64,000 bases of DNA from F1-60-MAGs149 sp037133755 (GCA_037133755.1 JBAXNN010000009.1:1-64000), one strand, 5' to 3'. Positions 37,362 to 46,720 are shown, numbered from the stretch's first letter. Notes: generated by a model not told the origin, from the letters alone. Numbers and translations: made by a program.

Positions 37362-38828
37362 TCAGCCGCAGTCGCGGAGTGCGAGCTGGGCCGCGATCTT
37401 GCCGGACAGGAGCACGAGGGGCACGCCGCCTCCAGGGTGGGCGCTACCGGTCGCGAGGTACAGGCGCCGGGCCACGGGTGACTCGTTGCGCGGGCGCAGG
37501 AACGCCGAACGCGGCCCCATCGACGCCGTGCCATAGATGGCACCACCGGGCGCTCCCGTGAGTCGCTCGAGATCGGCGGGTGTGCGGCGGATGGTCGCCT
37601 TCGCTCGGCTCCGGGCCTCCAGGCCGAGCGCGTCGAGCCGATCGAGGACGTGCTCCTGGTAGCGCTCCCCGGCCGCGTCCCAGTCGACGGGGCCGTTGCG
37701 GGGTGCGTTCACGAGCACGAACCACGATTCGTCGCCCGCGGGCGCACACGACGGATCGGTGGCAGCCGGGTTGCACAGGTAGATGGCCGGGTCGTGTGGC
37801 GGCTGCGGATCATCGAAGACGTCGGCGAACTCGGCGCGATAATCGCGCGGGAACCAGATGTTGTGATGCGCCAGCCCGGGTGTGCGGCCGCGCATGGCGA
37901 GCATCAAAACGAAGCCCGAGACGCTCTGCGGGGCATCAGCAACCGCGCGGGCCTGCTTGGGTGCGTCCAGGAGCTCTCCGTAGAGGTGCGCGGCGTCGAC
38001 GTTGGACACGACTGCGTCGGCGGCAAGCCGCTGGCCATCGGCCAGTTCCACGCCCACGGCAGCGCCGTCCTCGACGAGCACGCGCGCCACCCGGGTGCCG
38101 GTGCGTACCTCTCCACCGCGCTCCACGATCACGTCCCGCAGGACCTCCGCGATGCGGTGCATACCGCCCCGCGGGTGCCAGGCGCCGAACGCGGTCTCCG
38201 TGTACGGTATCACCGAGAGCGTGCCCGGTGCGCGCGCCGGGTCGGCACCGGCATAGGTGGCGTAGCGCTCGACCACCTGCTGAAGCCGGGGGTCACGGAA
38301 GCGCCTCTGCGCAATCTGCGAGAGGGTGATGTGCGCCTGAATGTCGCGCGGGTCGATCGGCTTGCCGCTTCGTCGCGCAATGTCGAGGAATGACCCGACG
38401 GGCTCAGACAGAAACAGCGGCAGCGACATGTCCCACGTGCGCTGTCCCTGCTCGAGCAGCGCATGCCACTCCTGCCCAGCTCCGTGCTCGAAGCGCTCCA
38501 GCTCTGCTGCCGTGCGGTTGTCGTCGCTCCAGGTCTCCAGTTGCGAACCGTCGTGCCAGCGGTAACGGCAGATCGGCTCGACCGGCAGCAGCTCGAGGAC
38601 ATCTTCGAGCCGCACATCGGCGGCTGCCAGCGTGTCGGCGAGGGTGAACGGCATCGTCATCAGGGACGGACCGGTATCGAACGTGTGGCCGTCGGCGTGC
38701 GCGATGTTGAGCTTGCCGCCGATGGTCGAGGCAGCCTCGAGCACGGTCACGCGGCAGCCGGCACCGACCAGACGCACGGCAGCGCCAAGTCCGCCGACGC
38801 CCGCGCCGATGACGACAACGTGCGTCAT
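37362..38828 (-). CDS. CrtI-family carotenoid desaturase
   Basis: A 488-residue FAD enzyme of the phytoene desaturase group. It has VVVIGAGVGGLGAAVRL (dinucleotide fold), GGKLNIAHADGHTFDTGPSL, the middle region YATYAGADPARAPGTLSVI, and the end LATGSAHPGGGVPLVLLSGKIAA. Its partner CruF-like gene overlaps its start by 4 nt (ATGA). Next to a CruF homologue, either a phytoene desaturase or a 3,4-desaturase (CrtD-type) is possible. No phytoene synthase is in the window. Confidence 0.9.
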   Translation of the reverse strand: MTHVVVIGAGVGGLGAAVRLVGAGCRVTVLEAASTIGGKLNIAHADGHTFDTGPSLMTMPFTLADTLAAADVRLEDVLELLPVEPICRYRWHDGSQLETWSDDNRTAAELERFEHGAGQEWHALLEQGQRTWDMSLPLFLSEPVGSFLDIARRSGKPIDPRDIQAHITLSQIAQRRFRDPRLQQVVERYATYAGADPARAPGTLSVIPYTETAFGAWHPRGGMHRIAEVLRDVIVERGGEVRTGTRVARVLVEDGAAVGVELADGQRLAADAVVSNVDAAHLYGELLDAPKQARAVADAPQSVSGFVLMLAMRGRTPGLAHHNIWFPRDYRAEFADVFDDPQPPHDPAIYLCNPAATDPSCAPAGDESWFVLVNAPRNGPVDWDAAGERYQEHVLDRLDALGLEARSRAKATIRRTPADLERLTGAPGGAIYGTASMGPRSAFLRPRNESPVARRLYLATGSAHPGGGVPLVLLSGKIAAQLALRDCG

Positions 38829-39598
38829 CGCCAGCGCTCCACCACGCGCAGACGCACGATCGCCGGGACCGCGAAGACGCCCATCGCGAGGAAGCTGGCC
38901 AGTGCCACGCCGTACCCTTCGAAGAAGAGGGCGTGGGCGACGGTCTCGCCGATCCAGGTCCAGATGAACAGCGCGGGCCCGAGAAGGTCGCTGAGGACGT
39001 CATCCCCCGGATGCGTGCGATCGCGCTCCACGAGCGCCCACCAGCCGAACAGCACGAAGCCGACGGCGAACCAGCCCAGGAAGTTGACGAGCGGGATCCC
39101 GTGGTACAGGCCGCCGTTCGGCCAGACCCAGATGCCGAGCCCGACCATCTGGGGATCGAGGCCGACATCCCAGGCGGTGAGGGCGCCGGCCGCGACGAGC
39201 GCGCGCGTGAGTGGCGTATTGCCGATCAGCTCGCCGATCCGCCAGGCGGGGTACGCCATCATCGCCCACGCCAGCGGGATGACGATCGGCACCCCGGCCA
39301 GCTGGGGTTGGAGCGCGTCGGTATAGGCATAGGTGCTGAAGGGGATGCCCGTGTGGACGCCGGAGATCTCGGAGAGGAGTCCGACGAGGAACGCCGAGCC
39401 GGCCAGGCACAGCGCGTATCGCGGTCCCGAGCGGTTCCATGCGGCGGCGAGTGATGCGCCGAGAAAGAGGATCACCGTGAGTGCCGTCATGCGGATCGTC
39501 CAATCCGCTGGCACCTGCGGGTACACCAGTTGCGTGGCGATCAGCAGCACCAGGAGCACGACGGCGAGCTGAGCGGGTAGACGAGTCGAGCGCACCAC
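38825..39598 (-). CDS. CruF-like carotenoid biosynthesis membrane protein
   Basis: A 257-residue protein with about seven membrane spans. The conserved stretch SEISGVHTGIPFSTYAY and the IPLAWAMMAYPAW segment belong to the family of CruF and bisanhydrobacterioruberin hydratase, which adds water across the 1',2' double bond of a carotenoid end. I chose the GTG at 39598; a TTG at 39640 would leave only 10 bp to the divergent ispH. Coupled to the crtI-type gene. Confidence 0.85.
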   Translation of the reverse strand: MVRSTRLPAQLAVVLLVLLIATQLVYPQVPADWTIRMTALTVILFLGASLAAAWNRSGPRYALCLAGSAFLVGLLSEISGVHTGIPFSTYAYTDALQPQLAGVPIVIPLAWAMMAYPAWRIGELIGNTPLTRALVAAGALTAWDVGLDPQMVGLGIWVWPNGGLYHGIPLVNFLGWFAVGFVLFGWWALVERDRTHPGDDVLSDLLGPALFIWTWIGETVAHALFFEGYGVALASFLAMGVFAVPAIVRLRVVERWR

Positions 39599-39644
39599 GC
39601 AATCGTACGGCTGATCGGCCGGCGGACTGCGATAGGCCAATCAG

Positions 39645-39650
39645 TATCCT
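39645..39650 (+). promoter_or_regulatory. Candidate -10 box of leaderless ispH
   Basis: TATCCT ends 7 nt before the ATG at 39657, the second of two in-frame ATGs. The earlier ATG at 39651 would not be on such a transcript. Confidence 0.4.
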
Positions 39651-39656
39651 ATGGCT

Positions 39657-40628
39657 ATGCCCGGACTCCATCTTTATCTCGCCGCGCCGCGGGGCTACTG
39701 CGCCGGCGTGGATCGCGCGGTCGAAACCGTCGAGCGCGCGCTGGAGTTGCAGGGCGCACCGGTCTACGTGCGCAAGCAGATCGTTCACAACATCCACGTG
39801 GTGCGCGATCTCGAGACGCGCGGCGCCATCTTCGTTGACGATGTCACGGAGATTCCCACCGGCGCCACCGTGGTGTTCTCCGCGCATGGCGTTGCTCCGA
39901 CGGTGCATACCGACGCCGCGACGCGCGAACTGCAGGTCATTGACGCGACGTGTCCGCTCGTCACCAAGGTGCACAGCGAGGCCAAGCGCTACGACCAGCG
40001 CGGCTACAAGATGCTCCTGATCGGCCACGAGGGCCACGAAGAGGTCGTGGGCACGATGGGCGAGGCGCCTGACGCGATCACGCTCGTCGAGACCGAAGCC
40101 GACGTTGCGGGGCTGCCCGACTTCAGCGAGGATCAGCCGCTTGCGTACCTCACGCAGACGACGCTCTCGGTCGACGAGACGCGTGGGATCATCGCTGCGT
40201 TGAAGGAGCGCTACCCCTGGATTCATAGTCCGGTGAAGGAAGACATCTGTTACGCCACCTCCAACCGGCAGGCGGCGGTCAAGGAGCTGGCCAAGGAAGT
40301 CGAGCTCGTGCTCGTCATCGGCTCGGCCAACTCCTCCAACTCGTGTCGGCTCGTCGAGGTGGCCCGCGAGTCCGGTGCGGCCAGCCACCTGATCGAGGAC
40401 GAGACGGAGATCGACGTTGCCTGGCTCGAGGGGGTCTCCAAGATCGGCATCACATCCGGCGCCTCGGCACCGGAGCGTCTGGTGCGCGGGGTGCTCGCCT
40501 GGTTCGACCTCCGTTACGACGTCGCCTCGATTGAGGAGATCGAAACGGTGCACGAGGATGTCTCGTTCAACCTGCCCCGCCCCATTCGCCGCGCGCTCGC
40601 CGTCGTCGAGCCCGACGCCGCGGAGTAA
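39657..40628 (+). CDS. ispH: 4-hydroxy-3-methylbut-2-enyl diphosphate reductase
   Basis: Last enzyme of the MEP isoprenoid pathway, an iron-sulfur protein making IPP and DMAPP. It has 323 residues. The three cluster cysteines lie in PRGYCAGVDRAVE, DATCPLVTKVH and EDICYATSNRQ. HVVRDLE and SANSSNSCRLVEVARESG are also family motifs. It lies divergent from the carotenoid genes, which would use its products. Confidence 0.97.
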   Translation: MPGLHLYLAAPRGYCAGVDRAVETVERALELQGAPVYVRKQIVHNIHVVRDLETRGAIFVDDVTEIPTGATVVFSAHGVAPTVHTDAATRELQVIDATCPLVTKVHSEAKRYDQRGYKMLLIGHEGHEEVVGTMGEAPDAITLVETEADVAGLPDFSEDQPLAYLTQTTLSVDETRGIIAALKERYPWIHSPVKEDICYATSNRQAAVKELAKEVELVLVIGSANSSNSCRLVEVARESGAASHLIEDETEIDVAWLEGVSKIGITSGASAPERLVRGVLAWFDLRYDVASIEEIETVHEDVSFNLPRPIRRALAVVEPDAAE

Positions 40629-40632
40629 CCGC

Positions 40633-41733
40633 CTAGCTGCGCAGCGTGCAGACTGCGCGAGCGGCTGCACGGAGATCGGGGCCGCTTTCGCGCAACGCCT
40701 GACGGATCGGCCGTGCGCCGCGCCCGATGCCGAGTACGGCGGAGGCCCCGGCGTCGTACAGGGCCTGCACGTCGTCGTCGACGCGACCACCGAAGATCAC
40801 GCACGGCGTTGCGGCCTTGCGACTGGCGGTCGCGACTCGCGCCACGGTCTTGCCGGCCGCGCTCTGGGCATCAACGGAACCTTCTGCCGTCAGCACGATG
40901 TCGGCGCGCGCGAGACGCTCGTGGAACCCGGTCTCGCGCATCACGAGCTCGGCACCGGGGATGGGCTCCGCTCCGAGGAGGAAGCAAGCAGCGCCGAGGC
41001 CGCCGGCAGCTCCGGCGCCAGGGCGTCGCGCGCGATCGCCATACAGCTGCTCGAGCCGGGCCAGGCCGCCGTCGAGAATCGCCACCTGCTCCGGCGTCGC
41101 CCCCTTCTGCGGGCCGAAGACGCACGCAGCTCCGAGGGGGCCAGACAGCGGGCTCTCGACGTCGACGGCGACGATCAGTTCCGTTCCGGCGATGCGCGGG
41201 TCGAGCCCGCTCAGATCGAGCGAGGCCACGCGGGGCAGATCCATGCCGCGACCACGCAGCATCTCGCCCTGCTCGTCGTAGGCCCGTAGACCCAGTCCGA
41301 TCAGAAGCCCGAGGCCACCATCGGTGGTCGCCGAGCCCCCGAGGCCAATCACGATGCGCGGGGCACCGCGGTCGAGCGCCGCGAGGACCAGCGGTGCGAT
41401 GCCCGCGCTCGTGGCGCGCATGGGGTCGCGGCGGTTGCGGGGAATGTGCATCAACCCGTTCGCCTCGGCTCCCTCCACCACACAGGTGCCGTCCGGCAAC
41501 ACGCCGAGCACCGCCTTGCGGGGGCGACCAATCGCGTCGCGGGTTCGGACCTCGACGCGGTGCCCGTTGCGGCCGCGGACAATCGCGTCACAGGTCCCCT
41601 CGCCCCCATCGGCGAGCGGATGTTCGATGGCCTCCCAGCCCGCGTCGCGTGCGCCCTGCGCGAGGGCGGCGGCAGCCTCGTGCGCGTCGAGAGCGCCGCG
41701 GAGCTTGTCGGGTGCGCAGAGTGCGGTGGGCAT
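40633..41733 (-). CDS. Glycerate kinase
   Basis: A 366-residue kinase of the GarK/GlxK family that phosphorylates glycerate. Seen: APDKLRGALDAHEAA at the start, PLADGGEGTCDAI, IGLGGSATTDGGLGLL, VDVESPLSGPLGAACVFGPQKGA and AGAAGGLGAACFLLGA. These are all family blocks. The ATG shares one base with the stop of the urease alpha gene (TGATG). Which carbon of glycerate is phosphorylated cannot be told. Confidence 0.95.
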   Translation of the reverse strand: MPTALCAPDKLRGALDAHEAAAALAQGARDAGWEAIEHPLADGGEGTCDAIVRGRNGHRVEVRTRDAIGRPRKAVLGVLPDGTCVVEGAEANGLMHIPRNRRDPMRATSAGIAPLVLAALDRGAPRIVIGLGGSATTDGGLGLLIGLGLRAYDEQGEMLRGRGMDLPRVASLDLSGLDPRIAGTELIVAVDVESPLSGPLGAACVFGPQKGATPEQVAILDGGLARLEQLYGDRARRPGAGAAGGLGAACFLLGAEPIPGAELVMRETGFHERLARADIVLTAEGSVDAQSAAGKTVARVATASRKAATPCVIFGGRVDDDVQALYDAGASAVLGIGRGARPIRQALRESGPDLRAAARAVCTLRS

Positions 41734-43406
41734 CAGCCGAGGAGATAGAGCGCCGAGAGTGGAACATCTCGGACGGGCGGAGTCTGAACGATTTGGTCAT
41801 CGACGGTGACGGCATGGCTCGTGGGATCGACCCGCACCTCGGCGATGCGGGAGTTGCGAACCATGTCCGCCGCCCCGAGCGAGCGGGTGCCATGCACCGC
41901 AACCCGCCGCTTGGTCGTGGGCAACGCCTCGGCGCCACCATCCTGCAGGGCGGCCTGGCTCGTGAACGCAAGGGAGAGGCGCGCGGGGGCATTGCCGATA
42001 CCGCCGATCTGCGCAGCGACCTGGGTGGGCTGCGAAAACGCCGTGGAGGCGTTGGGCTCGCCGACGGCGCCCCACGTGGGAAACCCGGCCTTGAGCACGA
42101 GAAACGGCTTGACGGCGAACCAGCCCGGCTCCCACAGGACGATGTCCGCGAGCTTGCCCACCTCGAGGGATCCGATCTCGTGGCCCATGCCGTGCGCAAT
42201 CGCCGGGTTGATGGTCGTCTTCGCGAGGTACTGCAATACCCGTGCGTTGTCGTTCGCCCCGTCGCCTCCGCGGGCGTCCTTCATCACGCTCGCGAGCTGG
42301 AACGTGCGACGAAGGGTCTCGCCGATGCGCCCCATGCCCTGGCTGTCGCTGGAGGTCATATGGATCAGGCCGAGATCGTGGAGCACGTCCTCCGCCGCCA
42401 TCGTGGCGGGGCGCACACGGTCGAGTGCGAGCTGGTGGTCGCCGGGCAGATCCTCACGGAGCACGTGCACGAGCTCGACCATCGCGGCGTGTTCGGCCGC
42501 CGTGTTGACGCCGTAGGGAAACGTCGGGTTCGTGGACGAGGTCAGAATGTTCGGCTCGCCGGCCAGACGCATCACGTCCGGAGCGTGGCCGCCGCCGGTG
42601 CCTTCGATGTGATAAGCGTGAATGGTGCGCCCATCGATGACACGCAGGGTGTCCTCGACCAGCAACCCCTCGTTGAGGCCATCCGTGTGCATGCAGACCT
42701 GCACGTCATGGGCGTCCGCCACGCGGAGCGCCATGTCGAGCGCTGTGGCGTTGGCGCCCACGTCCTCGTGGATCTTGAGTCCCCCCGCTCCCGCAGCCAG
42801 CATGCGCTCGAGGGGCTCTGGACGACTCGACGAGCCGCGCGCCAGCATCAGCGTGTTGAGCGGCGTTTGCTCGAGGGCGGCGTGAATGTGCTGGAGGGCC
42901 CACACCGGATTCGTGCCGAGGTTCCAGACCGGGCCGTAGTCCTGGATCACCAGCGTCGTGAACCCCGCCGCGAGGGCCTGGTCGGTGATGCGTGGGCTGA
43001 GCAGGTGCACGTGGGTGTCGATCGAGCCGGCGGTGGCGATCAGCCCCTCCCCCGACACGATCGCCGTATCGGTCCCCAAGACCACGTCGACGCCGTCCAT
43101 GATGTCCGGATTGCCGGCCCGTCCAACCGCGACGATCCGCCCATCGGTGATGCCGATCGCGGTCTTGCGGACGCCGAGGATGGGATCGACCACGAGAACC
43201 TGGGTTACGGCGATCTCGACGGCGTCCATCGTCGCCTGGGCCATCAGTCCGTCACGCGCGGTCTTCGCAAAGCCGCCGAGCACTTCGTTCCCGCGCTCCT
43301 GGTCGTCGGCCTCGACCTGAATCACAAGGCTCGTGTCGCCGAGGCGAACGCGGTCGCCGACGGTCGGGCCATAGACGCGCGCGTAGGCCTGAGGGTCGAG
43401 GCTCAC
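41733..43406 (-). CDS. ureC: Divergent urease alpha subunit
   Basis: This 557-residue amidohydrolase carries the urease nickel ligands by alignment: H132 and H134 (DTHVH), K211 in GLKIHEDVG (the lysine to be carbamylated), H240, H266 and D354 in SSDSQGMGR. The catalytic flap reads E-L-V313-H314-V315-L where typical ureases have M-V-C-H-H-L. The acid-base histidine is kept, but the flap cysteine and the next histidine are both valine. The tryptophan of GLKIHEDWG is valine here. No accessory ureDEFG gene is in the window. Urea may or may not be the substrate. Confidence 0.88.
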   Translation of the reverse strand: MSLDPQAYARVYGPTVGDRVRLGDTSLVIQVEADDQERGNEVLGGFAKTARDGLMAQATMDAVEIAVTQVLVVDPILGVRKTAIGITDGRIVAVGRAGNPDIMDGVDVVLGTDTAIVSGEGLIATAGSIDTHVHLLSPRITDQALAAGFTTLVIQDYGPVWNLGTNPVWALQHIHAALEQTPLNTLMLARGSSSRPEPLERMLAAGAGGLKIHEDVGANATALDMALRVADAHDVQVCMHTDGLNEGLLVEDTLRVIDGRTIHAYHIEGTGGGHAPDVMRLAGEPNILTSSTNPTFPYGVNTAAEHAAMVELVHVLREDLPGDHQLALDRVRPATMAAEDVLHDLGLIHMTSSDSQGMGRIGETLRRTFQLASVMKDARGGDGANDNARVLQYLAKTTINPAIAHGMGHEIGSLEVGKLADIVLWEPGWFAVKPFLVLKAGFPTWGAVGEPNASTAFSQPTQVAAQIGGIGNAPARLSLAFTSQAALQDGGAEALPTTKRRVAVHGTRSLGAADMVRNSRIAEVRVDPTSHAVTVDDQIVQTPPVRDVPLSALYLLG

Positions 43407-44083
43407 GCGTCTGCTCCCAGATAGCCGCGATCGGCAGCCACGGCGAGCGCGGCCTCACGAGCGCCGGGTGCGTCGAGTGACCCGTTGACGAGGCCGGAGA
43501 AGCCGTACGCGATGCGATTGCCACCGTACGGACGCAACTGCACGGTATGGGTTTCGCCCGGCGCCCAGCGGATCGTGCTGCCGGTCGGAATGGCGAGCCG
43601 CATCCCCCACGCTGCGGCACGGTCGAAGTCGAGCAGGCGGTTGGCCTCGAAGAAGTGCCAGTGGCTGGTGATCGCGATCGGGACGACTGCGGTGCTCGTG
43701 ACCGTCACGTCGATGAGGCCAGGGATCGTCTCCTCGTCGACGGCGGCCGGTAGCACCGAGCCGGGACCGTCGGCAGCGCCACGGCCGAGCGGCTCGACGA
43801 TCAGGAGCAGGCGTGTGCCGTCGGTGAAGAGCGCCTCAACCTCGATGTGTCCGACCAGCGCAGGCACACCCGGCAACACGTCGTCAGGGCCGAGGGCCTC
43901 CATGGCCGCGCGGATCGCCTCGGCGTGCGCCGCCCCGTCTCGGGCTGCTTCGCAGGCGGTATCCGCGATGATCGCGATCGCCTCCGGTGCATTCAGGAGC
44001 AGGCCTCTGGCTCGGCGGGCACGCGCCAGCTCGGCGGCTTGGAACAGCAGGAGTCGATCGATCTCGCGGGGTTGCAGCAGCAC
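43403..44083 (-). CDS. ureAB: Fused urease gamma-beta subunit
   Basis: A 226-residue protein. Residues 1-100 match urease gamma (LLQPREIDRLLLFQAAELARARRARG, then NAPEAIAIIAD). Residues 120-226 match beta (SHWHFFEANRLLDFDRAAAWGMRLAIP and ETHTVQLRPYGGNRIAYGFSGLVNG in shorter blocks). Most actinobacterial ureases have separate gamma and beta genes. I start at the GTG 44083, which gives the family N-terminus, 4 bp after the upstream gene. It overlaps ureC by 4 nt. Confidence 0.92.
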   Translation of the reverse strand: MLLQPREIDRLLLFQAAELARARRARGLLLNAPEAIAIIADTACEAARDGAAHAEAIRAAMEALGPDDVLPGVPALVGHIEVEALFTDGTRLLLIVEPLGRGAADGPGSVLPAAVDEETIPGLIDVTVTSTAVVPIAITSHWHFFEANRLLDFDRAAAWGMRLAIPTGSTIRWAPGETHTVQLRPYGGNRIAYGFSGLVNGSLDAPGAREAALAVAADRGYLGADA

Positions 44084-44087
44084 GGTG

Positions 44088-44657
44088 TCAGCGTAACCCG
44101 TAGGCCCGCTGGTAGGTCGCCTGCAGTCGGTGCACGCGCACGAGGTAGTCGCGCGTCTCGCGAAACGGGATGCGCACGGGCGCACCTGCTGGCGTCGCCT
44201 CCACCCAGCGATCGACGTTGCCCTGTCCCGCGTTGTAGGCGGCCAGCGCGAGATCGAGCGCCTGAGGGTGGTCGCGGTACTTGTGCTGCAGTCGCGCCAA
44301 GTAGTAGGCCCCGTAGCGGATATTGAGCTCCGGGTCGTAGAGGTCAGCCGCCGTGTAGTTGCCGCCGCCTGTGTGGTCGGCGATGCCCTGTGCCGTGGCG
44401 GGCAGCAGCTGCATCAGTCCGATGGCGCCTGCCGCCGACTTGGCGTTCGGATCGAACTTCGACTCCGTGTAGATGACGGCGGCGAGCAGCGACGGCTCAA
44501 GGCCGTAGTTATCGGAGTGTGCGGTGATGATCGAGCGGTACTGGAGCGGGTACCGCATCCGCAGGTACCAATCGGGCTCGGCCTTGACGACGTACACGCC
44601 AGCGGCGCCCAAGGCGAGTAGCGCAAGGAGGATGAACCCGAGGGCACGGCGCATCAC
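44088..44657 (-). CDS. Membrane-anchored lytic transglycosylase
   Basis: A 189-residue SLT-domain protein that cleaves peptidoglycan without hydrolysis. It has a signal anchor (RRALGFILLALLALGAAGVYVV), the catalytic glutamate in YTESKFDPNAKSAAGAIGLMQLLP, and ALAAYNAGQGNVDRW. The start is GTG 44657 or ATG 44654, overlapping the end of coaE. It sits between coaE and the urease genes for no evident functional reason. Confidence 0.93.
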   Translation of the reverse strand: MMRRALGFILLALLALGAAGVYVVKAEPDWYLRMRYPLQYRSIITAHSDNYGLEPSLLAAVIYTESKFDPNAKSAAGAIGLMQLLPATAQGIADHTGGGNYTAADLYDPELNIRYGAYYLARLQHKYRDHPQALDLALAAYNAGQGNVDRWVEATPAGAPVRIPFRETRDYLVRVHRLQATYQRAYGLR

Positions 44658-45259
44658 GCCCCAGCGTATCGCTCGATGTACGCGTCGGCGGTGTGCTGGA
44701 GCTCCTCTAGCGTCCCGCTGTTGTCGATCACATCATCTGCGGCGGCGGCACGTTGTGCGACCGTCCATTGGCGCGATTCGCGCTCGGCGAGGCGCTCCAA
44801 CCCACCGCGCGTGGCGATCCGCCCGTGCCGGACAGCCTCGGCAGCCGTGACGACGAGAGTTCGGTCAAAGCGATCCACCAGACCGGCTTCGAACAGGAGG
44901 GGCGATTCGTAGACGACGAGCGGCGGCGCCGGCTCGCGCAGTTGTGCCTCAGCCAACCAGGTGCGCATGTGCTCGTCGACCAACGGATGCAGATACTCCT
45001 CGAGCCACTGCAGCGCCGGTTCGTCGGCGAAGACGAGGCGCGCGACGGTGACGCGATCAACCTCGCCTTGCGCATCGAGCACCTGTTCGCCAAAGCGCCC
45101 GACGACGGCGTCGCGCACACGGCTCTGGTGATAGAGCGTGTGCACGACGGCGTCAGCGCTCAGGCAGGCGCAACCACGTAGGGCAAACGCCTGGAGCACA
45201 CTCGATTTTCCCGCGCCGATCGCGCCAGTGACCCCGATCAGCAGTGGCTGACCGGCCAT
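44654..45259 (-). CDS. coaE: Dephospho-CoA kinase
   Basis: Last step of coenzyme A synthesis. It has 201 residues. The P-loop is GVTGAIGAGKSSV at residues 9-21, and SADAVVHTLY and YESPLLFEAGLVDRFD are family motifs. It follows rpsA by 9 bp on the same strand, and the lytic transglycosylase gene overlaps its end. Confidence 0.96.
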   Translation of the reverse strand: MAGQPLLIGVTGAIGAGKSSVLQAFALRGCACLSADAVVHTLYHQSRVRDAVVGRFGEQVLDAQGEVDRVTVARLVFADEPALQWLEEYLHPLVDEHMRTWLAEAQLREPAPPLVVYESPLLFEAGLVDRFDRTLVVTAAEAVRHGRIATRGGLERLAERESRQWTVAQRAAAADDVIDNSGTLEELQHTADAYIERYAGA

Positions 45260-45268
45260 CGGACCCGG

Positions 45269-46720
45269 CTAGGCCTCGGTGGCGTCGGCGTCAGCGGCCT
45301 CCGCCTCGACCTCGGCGACAACCTCGGCCTCGGCTTCGGCGACGACCTCGGCCTCGGCCTCGGCCTCGGCAGCGACGTCAGACGCACCCTCGGCCGTGGC
45401 AGCGGCAGCAGCCTTGTTGGCCTGCTCGGCGGCGACGGCGGCGGCAAGTTCCGCGGCCATGCCGGGCGGGAGCAGACCTTCGAGGTCGTACTCGCCCTCC
45501 TCGACATGATCGAGCTCGAGATCCGGCGAGCCGCTCGGCTCGGCGATCGGCTCGTTCGGATCGATGAACGGATCGCCACCAGGGATCAGGCTGATGGGCG
45601 GCAGGATCGGATCACCCGGCAGCACCTGCTTCATGGACAACGACAGGCGACGGCGCTCGGCATCGATCTCGATGATGCGGACGAGCACGTGGTCGTTCTG
45701 CGACACGATCTCGCGCGGGTTCTCGATGTGGCGCTCGGCCAGCTCGGAGATGTGGACGAGGCCCTCGACGCCCTGCAGGATTTCGACGAAGGCGCCGAAC
45801 GTGACCACCTTGGTGGCACGGCCGTGCACGACGTCGCCTTGCTGGTAGCTCTCGAGCACGCGCTGCCACGGATCGGCCTGCGTCTGCTTGAGACCGAGCG
45901 AGATGCGCTGGCGGTCGCGGTCGACGTCGAGCACCTTGACCTCGACCTCTTGGCCGATTTCGAGGAGCTCGGATGGATGATTGACGTGGCTCCACGACAG
46001 CTCGGAGATGTGGATGAGACCGTCGATGCCGTCGAGGTCGACAAAGGCACCGAAGTCAACGATGTTCGAGACGACACCCTTGACGGTCTTGCCCGGAGCG
46101 AGATCGTCGAGGATGCGCTGGCGCACCTCGCGGCGCTCCTCCTCGAGCATCGCGCGACGCGACAGCACGACGTTGTTGCGCGAGCGGTTGAGCTCGATGA
46201 CCTTGCAGCGCAGCTCCTGGCCGCGGAACTCCTCGAGGTCCTGCACACGACGGATGTCGACCAGGGACGCCGGCAGGAAGCCACGGACGCCAAGGTCGAT
46301 GATCAGGCCGCCCTTGACGACCTCGATCACGGTGCCGTCGACCGGCTCGCCGGACTCGGCGGCAGCCTCGATGCGCTTCCAGGCCTTCTCAAAGCGGGCG
46401 CGCTTCTTCGACAGGATCAGACGACCGTCTTGGTCTTCCTTCTGCATGACCAGGGCATCGACCTCTTCGCCCATTTCGACCTCGTCACCGGGGTCGACGG
46501 AGCGGCGGATGCTCAGCTCGGCGACGGGAATGACCCCCTCGCTCTTGTAGCCGATGTCGATCAGGACCTCGTCCTTGTCGATGCGCACGACCTTGCCGGT
46601 GACGACGTCGCCCTCGGAGAACTCCGTGATCGTCGCGTCGTAGTTCGGCACCATCTCGCCGTCGATCTCGATCCAGACACTCGGGTCTGCGGCGATCATC
46701 TCTTCTTTGGTCATGCTCAT
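45269..46720 (-). CDS. rpsA: Ribosomal protein bS1 with acidic tail
   Basis: A 483-residue protein with four S1 RNA-binding repeats at about 35-105, 120-190, 205-275 and 290-360 (for example VSNIVDFGAFVDLDGIDGLIHISELS and KVVTFGAFVEILQGVEGLVHISELA, given as short blocks). The last 100 residues or so have no S1 fold and end in repeated AEAEAEVVAEAE acidic stretches. Four-repeat S1 is normal for actinobacteria. The start has only a distant AAGGA, which itself sits in a small inverted repeat. Confidence 0.96.
   Translation of the reverse strand: MSMTKEEMIAADPSVWIEIDGEMVPNYDATITEFSEGDVVTGKVVRIDKDEVLIDIGYKSEGVIPVAELSIRRSVDPGDEVEMGEEVDALVMQKEDQDGRLILSKKRARFEKAWKRIEAAAESGEPVDGTVIEVVKGGLIIDLGVRGFLPASLVDIRRVQDLEEFRGQELRCKVIELNRSRNNVVLSRRAMLEEERREVRQRILDDLAPGKTVKGVVSNIVDFGAFVDLDGIDGLIHISELSWSHVNHPSELLEIGQEVEVKVLDVDRDRQRISLGLKQTQADPWQRVLESYQQGDVVHGRATKVVTFGAFVEILQGVEGLVHISELAERHIENPREIVSQNDHVLVRIIEIDAERRRLSLSMKQVLPGDPILPPISLIPGGDPFIDPNEPIAEPSGSPDLELDHVEEGEYDLEGLLPPGMAAELAAAVAAEQANKAAAAATAEGASDVAAEAEAEAEVVAEAEAEVVAEVEAEAADADATEA

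Noticed and set aside
40713..43424. 903-codon open frame across glycerate kinase and ureC on the plus strand
   Set aside because: Both genes beneath it are clear family members on the minus strand; the frame is arginine-rich and without motifs.
45280..45420. Repetitive GCCTCGG-type sequence as a tandem DNA repeat
   Set aside because: It is the coding sequence of the AEAEAEV-type acidic tail of bS1; repetition follows from the protein sequence.
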